Shown: in pieces, positions 34,782-47,317 of the stretch
Position numbering within the stretch: position 1 is the stretch's first letter
How the letters are laid out: every line of letters begins with the position of its first letter
Source of the DNA: Rugalucina vietnamica
Taxonomy: Eukaryota > Mollusca > Bivalvia > Lucinida > Lucinidae
Assembly (NCBI GenBank): GCA_964017185.1
Contig: OZ024874.1
Span: 36,494,721-36,558,720, forward strand
Length of the DNA stretch: 64,000 nucleotides
Direction: 5' to 3'
Program-made: the position numbers and the translations under genes
Notes under the pieces: model-generated
The model's database searches: none
Seen by the model: the letters and a program-made list of their open reading frames with translations, nothing else
What the model was told of the DNA's origin: nothing

Positions 34782-35499
34782 CCGCAAGCTTCTCCGAAGG
34801 ATGAGATGATCTGACAGAGAGAAGAAAGGAAAGTATGACTTGATGGTTTGATGATGATATCAAATTCATTTTAACTTTATTAATGATATACTGATGATAC
34901 ATTATTGAAATACAGGGTTTTCATATACATTCAGTGCAGTTGCATATATTTATTTTCCGATACAGCAGCATGTTGCAGTTGCATGTGTGTTTTAATTTGA
35001 TAGTACATTCCAGTTAAACTAATGCATCTACAATTTACAAACATTTTAGATTCTTTTAAGTGTGTGGCTGAAACCTCACAATGGTTCGCGAGAGTCGTAA
35101 ACCATTGCGATCCTTCAGTCACATAAGGATAATTAATTTACTAAATAGTTTTACTTGAAGGAAATCCGAGTTGCCTGCCTTGATACACCAAATACTAACA
35201 GAAAGAAGGAAGTTGTGGAGTCTGATGCAATGCCCTTGCATAGACCATTGATTCAGGAGAAGGTCTGAAGACTGAATCAAGGTCATTTATGTTTGGGCAT
35301 ATGCATACATGATAACAGCAGAGGATAGTCAAGTTTCTAGAAATACATGTAAACGTAGTATAAACACATTGATGAGTATGAGTCAACGATTTTGATGATG
35401 AATGAATAACAAAACTTTACATAGTTAGTTATGCTTCAAAAGTATATAACAAGAGCTCCATATAATTTCTTCTTCTCTGATTAACGTTATATTTCTCAT
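34469..35499. other. No gene; poly-T tract
   Basis: A T run occupies about 34747-34781. The remainder is AT-rich without a recognisable feature. Confidence 0.4.
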
Positions 35500-38288
35500 T
35501 TAGTTCGGATTAAACTTTTGTAGAAGGTTAAGTACAGCATTCTGTTTCTTTTTGACATTGGTTTTCGCCCAAAATTTACAGCATGATTTGATTTTGTGTA
35601 AAACTGTTTTTGTAATTGACCCACTAGTGTATCTTATATTTTCATATTTAATAATATTTCTTATTTTCCAAACCTCCCATTTAAATATATGTAGAATAGT
35701 ATTGATAAATACCCGTACACAATCTTCTTTTTCAATATCACCCAGTAAAATTAATTGTAAGTCAAGCAATTGCTGTTCATATCCGTTTGACTGCAAGGTC
35801 TGATTTATTTTAGTTTCAAGATTTTTAAGCACATCTTTAATTACTCTGCATTCATAAAATAAATGTGTTAAATATTCAATTTCAACTTTGCAAAAATGAC
35901 ATTTACCATCTGATCTGCCCATTAGACTGAGTTTGTACTCAGTGAAAACTGCATTATGTACTATTTTCCAGTGTAGCTGTTTTTCAGTATTTGAAAGCGG
36001 TGTTTCTAATGAACTTATCCATTGTTTTTTCCAGTTTATGTTTACGTTAAATGAAGATTCCCATTTCGTGATATAATTTGGTTTAAATGCCGGGTCGTTG
36101 TTTAGGATGCTTTGAATCTGTTTTAATGAAATTTTTATTTCCTTACCTAGTTTAAAATAAAACGTCCTTTGTAAGTTATTATTTTTCAACACGCTGTTCT
36201 TCGTTTGTGTTCTGTTGCAGTGTAGTGACCCACTCTTCCTTAATGCTTGATTTTATTGATCTATAGCTTTTTATTGCGTTACGCTTGTCTCTTAACCTGT
36301 GTAGAATGATGTTTTCATCAACAAAGTTTCTTTTTCCTTGATCCCAAATATGTTTGATAAGTATGAGTCCGCTTTTATTAAATTCATTCAGCCATAAAGG
36401 GTTATTTTTATGAAGGATTTGATTATTTCCAGATATTTGCTCCTCTAAAATAGAAAGTGGGAATGTTGCCTGTAATTTGCCTCTAAAGGAACACCAGGAC
36501 GCTACAGCCTCTTTGTAAAAGTTTGAGGGAATTTGTAAATGCAGTCCTTTGATGGTGGAGCAGCGGAAAAGAAAGTTTTCCGTATTGTGTAATCTATCGA
36601 CCGAGCTTAACCAGTATTTGCCTATCATATTCCAGTGTTCAGTTGGCGAATTAATTATTTTGTGTATGAATTTAATTTGTTTGGCTTCAATAAAATGCCT
36701 AAGATTGATCATGTTTACTCCCCCATTGTCTAAATTAAAATACATAGTTTGCCTATTTACAAGGGGTTGTTTCCCGTCCCATAGAAAATCCCACAAGAGT
36801 TTATTAATTTCTTTTTCTATATTCTTTGGTATGCCATTCATTTCAAGTTCATAGCCTATCAGTGAAATCAAAAACGTTTTAATAATCAGCACTTTTCCCC
36901 TCAATGATAAATTTCTGCTTTTCCAAACTTGGATACAGCTCTTGATTTTAGTTATTTTTTCCATCCAAATTTCATTAATATTGATATGATAACCGTGGTG
37001 AACCCCCAGTGTTTTAACATTTTTATCTGTCCATGTGATTTCTGTAAATTCCGGTGCTTTAGTTTTCCAAGGCCCAATATATAATGCAGTAGTTTTTGTT
37101 TTATGGACTTTTGCTCCACTTGCTCTTTCATATTTTTCGAATATATTAAAGCTTTCTTTGATAGAGTTTTCAGTCGAGTTGAATACTTGAGCATCATCGA
37201 CATATGCATTTATATTAACTTGTATTTGTTCATGATTATCTTGTGCTTGATTATCTTGTGCTGCGTTTGGTAAGGGAAAGCCAATAATATTTGTATTTTT
37301 ACGTATAGCACACGCAAGTGGCTCTGTTTGTAAAATAAAAATCAGTGGGCTAACTGGACAACCTTGACGCATAGACCGACTTATCGGGAAGTAACAACTT
37401 CGATGCCCATTTGTTAACAAACATGTCTTAGCATTCTTGTTCATATGAGATCATATGAATCCACTGTATAAATTTAGGTCCGAAATTGAATTTTTCTAAG
37501 CATTGCAAGGCCCAACCCCATTCAACGCGATCAAAAGCCTTTTGATAATCAAGAAAAATGATGGATGAGTTAATTCTATTTTCTTCACTGTAATCAATGA
37601 CGTCTTTCAAAAGTCGATTGGCTTCAAAAATCGTGCGACCATTTACGTAACCTTTTTGATCAGGGTGTATAATGTTTGGTAGTAGTGGTTTCAGACGTTC
37701 AGCCAAAATTTTCGTAATAATCTTGTTGTCAACGTTTAAAAGAGAGATGGGCCGCCAGTTTGTAATGTCTTCACGTTCACCTTTCTTGTAAAGCAGCGTC
37801 AGCATTGCTCTTTGTTGAGAAGGTGCAAGGCTGTTTGAGTGAAAAATATGTTTTATTACATGTGTAAGTTCTTCTTTTATCAGATACCAGTAGCGAATAT
37901 AAAATTCAGATACAATACCGTCATCCCCAGGTGATTTATTTAATTTTAATTGTTTTATGACTTTAAAAATTTCGTCTTCTGTGACATCCTTGTCGCACGA
38001 TATCTGTTCCTGTTCATTTAATGTGCGATCAACATGTTGCAGAAAATAATTTGCTTCAGTATTGTCAAAACCATTTGATGTAAAAAGAGATTGGTAAAAG
38101 AACGTCTGCTCCTTTATTATTGATTGTATGTCTGTTTTGTATGTCCCGTCAGAGCATTTTATTTTATTCCAAGTTTTATTTTTTACATTTCTTTTTTCCA
38201 AGTTTAAAAAGTATTTTGTTGACTTTTCCCCTTCCTCATAGTATTTAATGCGTGATCTTACTATCTTACAGGGCAATGGTTTAAGCAT
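35500..38288 (-). pseudogene. L1/Tx1-like LINE ORF2, 5'-truncated, two frameshifts
   Basis: Three frames follow each other on the minus strand. The first (38288-37428) has KSPGDDGIVSEFY, TNWRPISLLNVDNKI, HPDQKGYVNGR and SSIIFLDYQKAFDRVEW (first catalytic Asp). The second (37444-36179) has MRQGCPVSPLIFIL and NAYVDDAQVF (YVDD-type active site). The third (36192-35500) has the zinc-finger-like CHFCKVEIEYLTHLFYEC and ends at a stop. Junctions near 37435 and 36185 are frameshifts. The endonuclease domain and ORF1 are absent, as in ordinary 5' truncation. Confidence 0.88.
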
Positions 38289-38789
38289 TGGCCATCAGTA
38301 GTGCAATAAAATCCGCCCATTTACAAATTCAAGTAGTATAGTTTGTCAATTAATCGTAAAATCTAATGATTTTGACGGCCATCTTGAAAATTGCGTTCGC
38401 CACCTTGAAAATGGAAAAATTTGAGATGGCTAACGAGAAAATATTTATAAGAAATGTTTAATAAACATTCTGAAAGTCTCATACTTGTATCCGGAAGTGC
38501 AGGATTGTCTCAAAATCCTGACGTTTCCATCTCCACTAATGCACGATTAACCACTAAAATGCTTAACTAGGGATGGAAATGAAGGAGTTCAGTGGGAAAC
38601 GGGAGGGTCGGGATGTCTTGATGTAGCGAGGTTCGTATTTCATCATTAAGTTTGGATTGCTGCTTACGTACATATTAAAATATTAAAGCCCAAAGTACAT
38701 ATTTATAATAGCGGTTATTTTATGCTATACAAATATTAGTCACAAAACCACGCTGCATAATGACGTAAAACATCTTTCTATTGCAATAT

Positions 38790-38935
38790 AGGGATCAACC
38801 ATGGTTTTCAGTGTTCAAACATTCGATGGATCACGAGGAAGGTGTTTGAACACAAGGCCGCAGGCCGCGTGTTCAAACACCTTCCGAGTGATCCAGCGAA
38901 TGTTTGAACACTAAAACAAACCAAGGTTGATCGCT
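38790..38935. repeat. Short foldback palindrome
   Basis: AGGGATCAACC, GTTCAAACATTCG, GGAAGGTGTTTGAACAC and their complements surround a GCCGCAGGCCGC centre. It lies just upstream of the putative divergent promoter of the helicase gene. Probably a small MITE. Confidence 0.75.
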
Positions 38936-38992
38936 ATTCTTGCATTTTCACTCTAATCCACTTAAAATAACATTAAAAACGTAAAAACTCAC

Positions 38993-39025
38993 CGAAAACC
39001 GCGGAGCTTCTTCAACGTCGGCCAT
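38993..39025 (-). CDS. Putative first exon of a divergent gene
   Basis: On the minus strand an ATG at 39025 in good context (ACAAAATGGCC) opens MADVEEAPRFS and meets GTGAGT, a strong donor, at 38992. Upstream lie TGACGTCA and CCAAT elements. No later exon was found on the minus strand; a LINE occupies 35.5-38.3 kb. It may be a displaced 5' exon, or a chance ATG in a promoter. Confidence 0.3.
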
Positions 39026-39381
39026 TTTGTTTCTACAAAACACATGACGTCACGTCGCATTGACCAATGACGTCGCCCTAAACCCCAAACTCCAAGCCGC
39101 GGTGTTCCACTTCCGGACGAAAGTCCTCTCAGAAAACACCACTGCAGACACCAGTTGAAAAATGTTGAAAATTTCAACATTTTCAAAACTACCTTTGCTG
39201 GCGGTCTTTTTTTAGCATAATAAATTGTCATTATAATTAGCTTTTTGTTTGATTCTGGTTTGCATCCCGTATGTTGTTAAATAAGTAGATAATACGCAAA
39301 ATACCCGAGGACTATACTTTTTGGTAGCAGGACCAGGTCAGTAAGGAGGCGGATATTCGTTAAGGTCACGTGCTGTACAAA
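39026..39381. promoter_or_regulatory. Candidate bidirectional promoter of the RecQ-like gene
   Basis: Between the minus-strand ATG at 39025 and the helicase ATG at 39382 are TGACGTCA at about 39047, ACCAATGACGTC at about 39062, CACTTCCGGA (ETS-like) at about 39109, and GGTCACGTGC with a perfect E-box 12-17 bp before the helicase ATG. No TATA box is evident. This motif set fits a broad housekeeping-type promoter, but no expression data exist here. Confidence 0.45.
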
Positions 39382-42300
39382 ATGGCGTCTTCTCTGTCAG
39401 AATTACAAGTTACATTGAAACCAAAACAAAAAGAGTTTTTTGACATTCTGGGCAATGGCCGTGATATCATAGTAAATTTGCCCGTTGGATACGGGAAAAG
39501 CCTGTTGTACTTCTATATTCCCAACTTTTATTCTAGGGACAAAGAGAATCCCGTGGTGGTTTGTATCATTCATTGTCTCTTTTCGCCTTTACAGGTGCCT
39601 GTATTGATACAGGCCCCCGTTGTTGCATTCCCCCTGGTGTGGCATTGTCAGCTAGACGTTTCACCAGTAAACTATTCTGATTCTGACAAACTCGCTATTT
39701 GAAATCATAAATGTTTGTGATTCTTACGAAGGTTATGATCCAAGTACAGTCTTGGTCTTGTCTTTTTTTCCTACCAGTTTCGTGTTGATTTTAAACGATA
39801 TACATATATAGAAGAATGCATCAAATGCTTGTCATTTTCAAATTTTCTGCATTTCACTTTCAGATGCCAGCTGGTACAATGATCGATATATAATTCCCTG
39901 TGATGGAATAGTGAGATGATTGTGTAACTGTTAAACTGCATATCTAGGACTGTAGGACTTGGTTGTCATTACTTACCTGTCAGGTTATATGTTTGACTAA
40001 CCTCTGACAGATTTAGAGGGGGTCCACTTGAACCCCTCCTCTGGAGTCTGTCTAAAATTAGGCAAACAAACCTCCATTTTCTTCATTTGAACGTCCTCTT
40101 CTGAAATCCTGGAATGCCCCTATCTGTGTGTGATTTGTGTCGATCATGTCACTTGATTTTTAGTGTAGTTCTTGTCACTTGATTTTGGTGTAGGCTTGTA
40201 GTGCATGACGGATCAAATTGGGATGACAAGGGAGTATTTTAAGCTTTGATTTGAAGCAGCTTACTTTTAGATGCATTGTGCATGTCTTTTTTTCTTCTTT
40301 TTATGTGTGTTTGTTTTGGTATTGAACATATTTCAAAGTTTGTGATTTGTGACTGACAATTTTAGCAAATGATTAATGAATCATTCTTAATCCCACTTAT
40401 TTTGATGCTATTAAATGTGATTCACTTTTCCACTATAAAGACATAATAAGGCAGCATTTCTCTGTAGATTTGTTGCTCACATGCAGGGATTCTGTACAGA
40501 GTCTGGTGCTTCTTTAACATACAGTCCTTGTAGTACAAAGGTAGTACACCTTGGGTCCACAATGACTTGAGGAAATGTCAGTTCGAATCTGACCGGGACT
40601 TAAAACAATAGTAGCATCAACTCACTACACAGAAATCAAATATATGTTTGTATGATACAACTGATAAATACAGGATATTTGCTTTTTTGAGGTGAATACC
40701 AAATACATATATTTCATCAAGTGAGTTGAAAACATCAGAATTTTCATGAGTGCGCAGCACGAGCGAAAATTTTTTGTTTTCAACTCACGAGATGAAATAT
40801 ATTTGGTGTTCACCGAAAAAAAAAGCAAATTTTCTTTTTATTTTATACAATGCACGGGCATTTTCCAATTCACAAGGCAGGCGGTGAAAATGCAAAAACC
40901 AAAAATTTTTGAAAACACAAATAATTTTGGTACCACATTGTTCCTTACGTTCTAACTAAGAAAATGAATTTCCACACTTTATGTTTTCGTTCATAAATAA
41001 CAGAGTTATAGGCGTTTCAATTTCTAAAGTGAGACACATTTAATGACGTCAACTAAATGGAAACGTCAGAAGTAATCCAAAATCTACAGTGAAGATATAG
41101 GCTGATATCAATCACTAGTGACTTCTGATATCAGTGAGATTTGATATCAGTGAAATTTTATATCAATGAAAAATACCAATTTTATCAAGTTTTGATATAC
41201 ATTGGTTTTCACTGTAAAGTATAAAATAAACAGCAGTATATGAAACTCACCACTCCAGTTTTTCACATGTGAAACTATTACTCAGTAGAAGCATAATACA
41301 AACATACAGTTTGGACCAGTTACCACTAGTGGATGGCTTTGTAGCTCACCTGAGCCGAAGACTCACAGGTGAGCTTATAGGATAGGCAAGCACCCGGCGT
41401 CCGTCCGTCGTCCGTCCGTGGTCGTCGTCCACCATTTTCAAAGATCTTCTCCTCTGAAACCCCTTTGCCAATCAAAGACAAATTTTATATGAAGCATCTA
41501 TAGAAAGGGGGAACCAATGTGTATATAAATAATCCAGGTCACATGACCAAGATAGCTGCCATGCCCATATAATTATGGTAAAAACCCTTCAAAAATCTTC
41601 TTCTCCGGAACTGGTTGGCTGATTTCAACAAAACTTGGCATGAAGCGTCAATGACTCACTACAATGTATATATAAATCATGACCCTGTGATGACCTGACC
41701 TATTTTACGGCAAGGTCAACATAGGTCGCCTATGCATTTGAATGGGGGAAAACTGTAAAAATGTCATTTAAAGGGAAACACTTGCAGGAAATGAGCAACA
41801 GGACTGAATATTAATGATTGTGAAAAAAATGACACCAGGGGCTCATATGCCTCCACCCCGGGGCAATATACATGTATATTACCATAATATTCAAACATCT
41901 TCTTCTCTGAAACTGCTTGGTAAATCAAAGCCAAATTTTATATGAAACATCTATAGGAAGGAAGAATCAATGTATATAAAAATAATTCAGGTCACATGAC
42001 CATGATGGCCGCCATGCCCATATATGGTAAAAACCCTTCAAAAATCTTCTTCTCCGGAACCAATGGAACGATTTCAATGAAACTTGGCATGAAGTATTGA
42101 TGACCCAAGTACTACAATGTGTATATAAATCATGACCCTGTGATGACCTTGACCTATTTAACACCAAGGTCAACTTAGGTCGTCAATGGATTTGCATGGG
42201 GAAAACTTTTAAAATGTCATTTAAAGTGAATGTCTTGCAGAAAAATGCGTAGTAGGACTGAATATTAATGATTCTGGAAAAAAATGCTCCCCAGGAGCTC

Positions 42301-45300
42301 ATATGCCCCCATCCAGGGGCAGTATACATGTACATGTATATTTGCATAATATTCAAACATCTTCTTCTCTGAAACCACTTGGCCATCAAAGCCAAATTTC
42401 ATGTGAAGCATCTATAGGAAGGAGAACCAATGTGTATATAAATAATCCAGGTCACATGACCAAGATGGCCGCCATGCCCATATATGGTAAAAACCCTTCA
42501 AAATCTTCTCCAGAACCGGTGGACCGATTTCAAAGAAACTTGGCATGAAGCATCGATGGCTAAAGTACTACAATGTATATATAAATCATGACCCTATGGT
42601 GACCTTGACCTATTTTACGACAAGGTCAACGTAGGTCGCATATGCCTTTGAATGGGTAAAACTGTTAAAATGTCAGTTGAAGGAAAAGACTTGCAGGAAA
42701 TTGGCAAATGGACAGGATATTGATTATTATGAGAAAAAAATGGTCCCAGGGCTTCATCTGCCCCTAAACTGGGGCTATTTTCCATAATATTCAAACATGA
42801 TTATTGGTATATATACAACAAATCTCAGGTGAGCGGACAGGACCATTGGTCCTCTGGTTTAGTTTGTAATTTCAGTTTGATAAGTTACACCGGTCTGTTT
42901 GTACAGGCAGCAAGTTTAGCGTACAGTAAACAAACTTACACACCGACAACGAGTAAAATATCTTCTTCTCCAGAAACAATAGATCGATTCCAACAAACTT
43001 GGTATGTACCATCGGCGATTCTGGTCCATCATAATTTGTATAAATCATTACTTTTGGTTGACCTTGACCTGTTTTACGGTATTGTCAAATTTGGTCTCAT
43101 ATGCTTTTCAACGGGAAAAAATGTAAAAATTGGATTTTTCAGACAGTTTTGTCGACTGTGACCTGGGAGTTGGTATATTGAGTAATTGAATTTATGTGAG
43201 TTTTCAAGGTCGAGGTCATTACTTGATCTTGGCCAAAGGTCATTTGCATACTGTATTAACATTAAAGGTCATTTGCATACTGTATTAACGTTAAAACTTA
43301 ATTTTCTCAGACACCGCTTTGCCAATCAAACCCAAATTTTAATGGAGATGAGTAAAACAATGGATTTTGACAGTGACTGTGACAATCTAATTCTGAGTTA
43401 ATGAAGTATGGTATTCAATGCCAATTTCATTTTGGTCAAAGGTAATTGTTCAAAGACCAAATCTCAGGTATGCATTCTCAGGACCAATGGTCCTCGGGTT
43501 TGTTTACTCTATAGAGAAAAAAAGAAAGATTGTACAGTACCTCATGATTTAACTGCATGTATTGTAATGATCAGGCTAGAATTCAAGTTTTGTTTTTCAT
43601 GGTTTCTCAATATGCAGTCTTCATCTCTTTAAAACAGGTGGTCATTACTCCACTGTCTATCATACAGAAAGATCAGGTCAACAAAGCTGATACATATGGA
43701 ATAAGGGCGGCGAGAATGAGCCAAGATGGTAAGGTAGAGGATGGAAATGGAAATGTGTCACTGGCAGAACTAAAAGATGTAAGTGAAGCTGAAACTTATC
43801 ATAACATACATAGATATAATGCAGGTTTCAATATGACAGAACCATGTGAGGTTGGGAAAAATGTCAAGATATCAAATTATTATGAGGTTTAACTGTCATA
43901 TGTATGTATGTATTTAACCATAATAGTCAAATATTAAAGTTAATCCCAAATCTCAGTTGACCGTTTGCAGGACCATTGGTCCTCTGGTTTTTATTTTTCC
44001 ATTCTGGGAAGCACACACTAAGATGATATTTATACAGGGAACTTTGTCTGCTGCAAAGTCAAAGGCTAGGGAATGCTAACTGCCTCAATGAAGGGTCACA
44101 ATGTTAAAGTGAATATTTTTTTAATGTACAGGGACTTGTTCCAATACTCCTGTGCCATCCTGAGGGACTTCTAGCATCAGAGATTGGAAAACAGTTACTG
44201 AGGGATGAGCAATTCCAGTCCCGCGTGGTTTCTGTAGTGGTTGATGAATGTCATATTGTTGAAAAATGGTGAGTCAATTACCGGTAATGTTCTAAAGGTT
44301 TTGCATAATGTAATGCAATACAAGTCAGAATTTTGACAATGTATATTTCACAATACACTTCCAATTGCAAATGTGGTTCATAAATATTATTATATGAAGT
44401 ACATCTTGCCAGTTACATCACATGATCAAATGGCTAAAACATTATCTATGCTGTTCTTTTTGCTTGCAAATGTGATTGTCTCAGTAATTTTTCAACAAAC
44501 TATAGAAAGAAAATCTAGATTACATGTTTTTGTACATGAATATATACAGTAAGCTGGGTGAGCTGTTACATGTACTTACCTAAGGTTGCTATTCAGTTAC
44601 TTAAACTGACATAAATATATGAACATGTTCGTAATTGGCATTTAAATAGAATAACCGCTTTGTAAACATAAGTTTAAAGTTATATAAAATTACTGTTTTA
44701 AAGATGTGCTATCAAATATACTGAGCCAAACTTATAACACAACATCGGTTTGTTTTAATGTTATACTCCGGAACGTTATCAAATAAACTTTGTCTCTCTC
44801 AAATTAGATTGCCGGACGATCGACACATCTCACAGCATCTTGATTGAAACATTCTGTGTTTTGCGTCTAAAGAAATTAATAATTTTTCAGAGGTAGGGTC
44901 TCGGCAAAAAATGAAATGCATTGTGATGTTCCAGAACACGACATGTGACGTGTATTTGTACCTTAGAAATTAATGTCGGGTTTCAAGATTACCCCTGCTC
45001 CACATTAGACAATGAACAATTTTACTGTCAAAAGATCAATTATGCTCAATTTTGAGCAGAGTTGAAGACTCATTTTCGCCCCCAACCATTCAAGTTTACT
45101 CACATTTTAACATTTGTTACAGATGTTTCTGGCCCAACAATTGAATGCTATTGTGTTTTCTAACGCTGAATGACGGAATGAACATGTTACCACAAAGGTT
45201 TCATGAAAAACATTCGCAGTTAGAATTTTTCACCAATGCCATTTTCTATTGTGTTCAATGGAGTGCTCAGTATTAAATGTTCAATTTTCAATGATGCAAA

Positions 45301-46571
45301 CTTTGAATTAAAATTTTGGGTACAAATGGAAGGCATTTTGCAATCACTTCATCGAGCCTCACTGGACGATCCATAAAGAAGCAATTTGTGTTAAAAGTGA
45401 CTTCCAGAATCTCTTGGCAGGCGCATGCCACCCAAATAACCGTTTTGTCCAATCAGATTCGAGCTCAGTTACCCATGCTCTGAAAACCAAAATCTTTATA
45501 CCCAATTTATTCACTGGCGATTGCTGACCAGCATATGTCTGGTAGACCATCTTGCATCACATTAAAATGCGAAAAAAAATGCCATAACCGTGTTGCGTTA
45601 TAAGTTTGGCTCAGTATATTATCATGTTATGCCTACACCATAAAATTTATCAAATGTTCTTGAATGTTTGTTGTAGGGGTGCCAGCTTCAGATCCATTTT
45701 CAGCCAGGTAAAGACTCTCCCAGCCATATTACAGTGTCCCATGATTGCAATGAGTGGTACACTAACTGTTAAGCAGATGAAGACTCTACCGGCAGCTTTG
45801 GGGTTGATTGGTCCAGTTATAATTGAGGAAACCCCCGACAGACCAAATATTTTTCTTAAGAAATTCAAAAAGGAATCTAATTCAGATGTACTAAATGTAT
45901 ATGAGGGCATATACATGAGGGAGTGTGATAGACTTAGGGAGGAACCTAGCTCCTATCCAGTTACCCTTATGTTTATGCCACTCAAATACATTAGTCATGC
46001 TGCTGCATATCTAAAGCATTTGTTCAGACCAGAATTTCCAACCATCCCATATTCCGTCATTTTTTCAGGTCAGGAAAAAGAAATTGTAGATAGAACATTA
46101 GAAAGCCTACAAGAAAGGAATCCAAAGATAAGACTTATTCTTTCCACATCTGTTTCTGGTATGGGGTTTGATCCTCCCTGCATTGAAAGAGTTATTCATG
46201 CTTCTCCTCCCCGTAACATTTCCCAGTATCTGCAGGAGATTGGAAGAGCTGGTCGGAGAGGACAACCATCAGAGGCCATTCTTTACTATTCTAACTCTGA
46301 CATTTCTTTGTCTTTGCCAGATATGCAGCAAGACATCAGGGACTATTGCCAAACCGAGTCGTGTTTGCGCAAAGAGCTTCTTTCTAATTTTGGATTTCAG
46401 AAAGTTTCCATGACAGGATGCAGATGCTGTTGTTTTTGTAAAAGTTCCTGCTGTTGTGATGTTTGTTCTGTTTTAGTTCCAGAGGTTATTTTTGACCTTG
46501 AGGAGGAGATGACTGAGGATGGCTGTATATATGAGAAAATAGAAACCAGTATTGTTCCCATGGAGCAGTAG
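39382..46571 (+). CDS. RecQ-family ATP-dependent DNA helicase, four exons
   Basis: Exons 39382-39558, 43638-43778, 44132-44268 and 45677-46571 join in phase with GT-AG introns and give about 449 aa. The ATG follows a CACGTG E-box and sits in ACAAAATGG. Motifs in order: Walker A LPVGYGKS (33-40), motif Ia VVITPL (60-65), DECH box in VVVDECHIVEKW (144-147), motif III MSGTLT (177-182), motif V STSVSGMGFDPP, motif VI QEIGRAGRRG (338-347). A RecQ-type zinc region follows (residues 376-415), with CLRKELLSNFGF and an unusually Cys-dense CRCCCFCKSSCCCDVC. The family unwinds duplex DNA 3' to 5'. No RQC or HRDC domain follows, so this is a minimal core. No disabling change is seen. Intron 1 (4.1 kb) carries a foldback MITE and a Helitron-like element. 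The donor of exon 1 could also be three bases earlier. Confidence 0.85.
40673..41233 (+). mobile_element. ~560-bp foldback MITE, copy 1, in helicase intron 1
   Basis: Runs from GGATATTTGCTTTTTTGAGG to AGTATAAAATAAACAG and matches the reverse complement of 58197-58762 nearly throughout. The left ~200 bp is a long hairpin: GAGGTGAATACCAAATA.. and ATATTTGGTGTTCACCG flank an inner CGCAGCACGAGCG palindrome. The right part repeats short TGATATCAGTGA motifs. It has no coding capacity. Confidence 0.85.
41343..42860 (-). mobile_element. Helitron-like element with three ~460-bp core repeats
   Basis: Left end: AGCTCACCTGAGCC with ACAGGTGAGCT, then a CGTCCGTCCGTCGTCC stretch. Right end: CAGGACCATTGGTCCTCTGG, a short palindrome. 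Three core units are marked by ATATTCAAACAT or its equivalent, ATCCAGGTCACATGACCAAG, GGCCGCCATGCCCATATA, CTTCTTCTCCGGAAC and GACCTTGACCTATTT. It is inverted relative to the element ending at 1821. It lies in helicase intron 1 and encodes nothing recognisable. Confidence 0.7.
42880..43505 (-). mobile_element. Helitron-like fragment, second variant
   Basis: Contains ATCTTCTTCTCCAGAAACAA, GACCTTGACCTGTTTTACGG and ends CAGGACCAATGGTCCTCGGG. A truncated relative of the preceding element, directly before helicase exon 2. Confidence 0.6.
43915..43995 (-). mobile_element. Helitron-like terminal fragment
   Basis: CCAAATCTCAGTTGACCGTT and CAGGACCATTGGTCCTCTGG repeat the right end of the 41.3-kb element. 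It lies in helicase intron 2, 137 bp after the exon 2 donor. Confidence 0.6.
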
Positions 46572-46850
46572 TTTATTTTTTATGTACAAAGTATTTTTAG
46601 GAAAACTCATTTTCAGTTTCATCTAAGTATGAAATATGTCCCACTCAAATTGCCATGTATCGTTGGCATTTTAACATATCTAAGCATGAAATATGTCCCA
46701 CTCAAATTGCCATGTATTGTTGGCATTTTAACATCTATGAACAGAATCAATGACTACTAAGACTTAAGCTAGGTATTGATGCTGAGATTTATGCCTGAAT
46801 GTTCATTTGATGTTTTCTGTTTCAGTGCATATGACACAGGGGCAGAAAAA
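46572..46850. other. Helicase 3' flank with a short direct repeat
   Basis: After the stop at 46571 two ~60-bp direct repeats (46625-46677 and 46681-46735) share AAATATGTCCCACTCAAATT and TTGGCATTTTAACAT. No clear polyadenylation signal was assigned. Confidence 0.5.
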
Positions 46851-46852
46851 GA

Positions 46853-46935
46853 ATGTGGCCTGACCATGACTCGAACCCAGGGTCTCTCACTTACCCTGCC
46901 AGCTCTCTTCCACTAAGCTACCAAGCCACTTGGTA
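46853..46935 (-). mobile_element. tRNA-like sequence (SINE or tRNA pseudogene)
   Basis: The minus strand reads GGTAGCTTAGTGGAAGAG (box A) and CCTGGGTTCGAGTCAT (box B). A full cloverleaf is not convincing. Confidence 0.5.
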
Positions 46936-47065
46936 AAGCCTGTTACATTTTCTCCCTGCTTATTTAGATTTGTCCCCGTAACTGCTTAAAACCATGCTGG
47001 AACTGACAAAACACGTCACTCTACTGCTCGCAGCCGAAGCATGGACCCACACTGAGCCTCCAAAT

Positions 47066-47146
47066 GTCAGAATGTGGCCTGACCTGGACTCGAACTCAGG
47101 GTCTCTCACTTAATGCGCGAGCACTCTACTACTGAGCTACAGAGAC
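47066..47146 (-). mobile_element. tRNA-like sequence (SINE or tRNA pseudogene)
   Basis: The minus strand reads CTGTAGCTCAGTAGTAGAGT (box A) and CCTGAGTTCGAGTCCAGGTC (box B), flanked by AATGTGGCCTGACC as in the preceding copy. Most likely a duplicated SINE head. Confidence 0.5.
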
Positions 47147-47317
47147 TGATTACAAATAGATTATTGAACATTCATTCTCAGCTGAACTCAGTTGTTTGAT
47201 ATTGACTGCTCTTAGCTCCCCTGATTGTAATACTATTTGAAAGCATTTAATGTTGGATTGAAGCTGCATTTCTCCTAGCAACCATCTTCCATTCATGGTC
47301 CATATGTAGAAGCTTCC

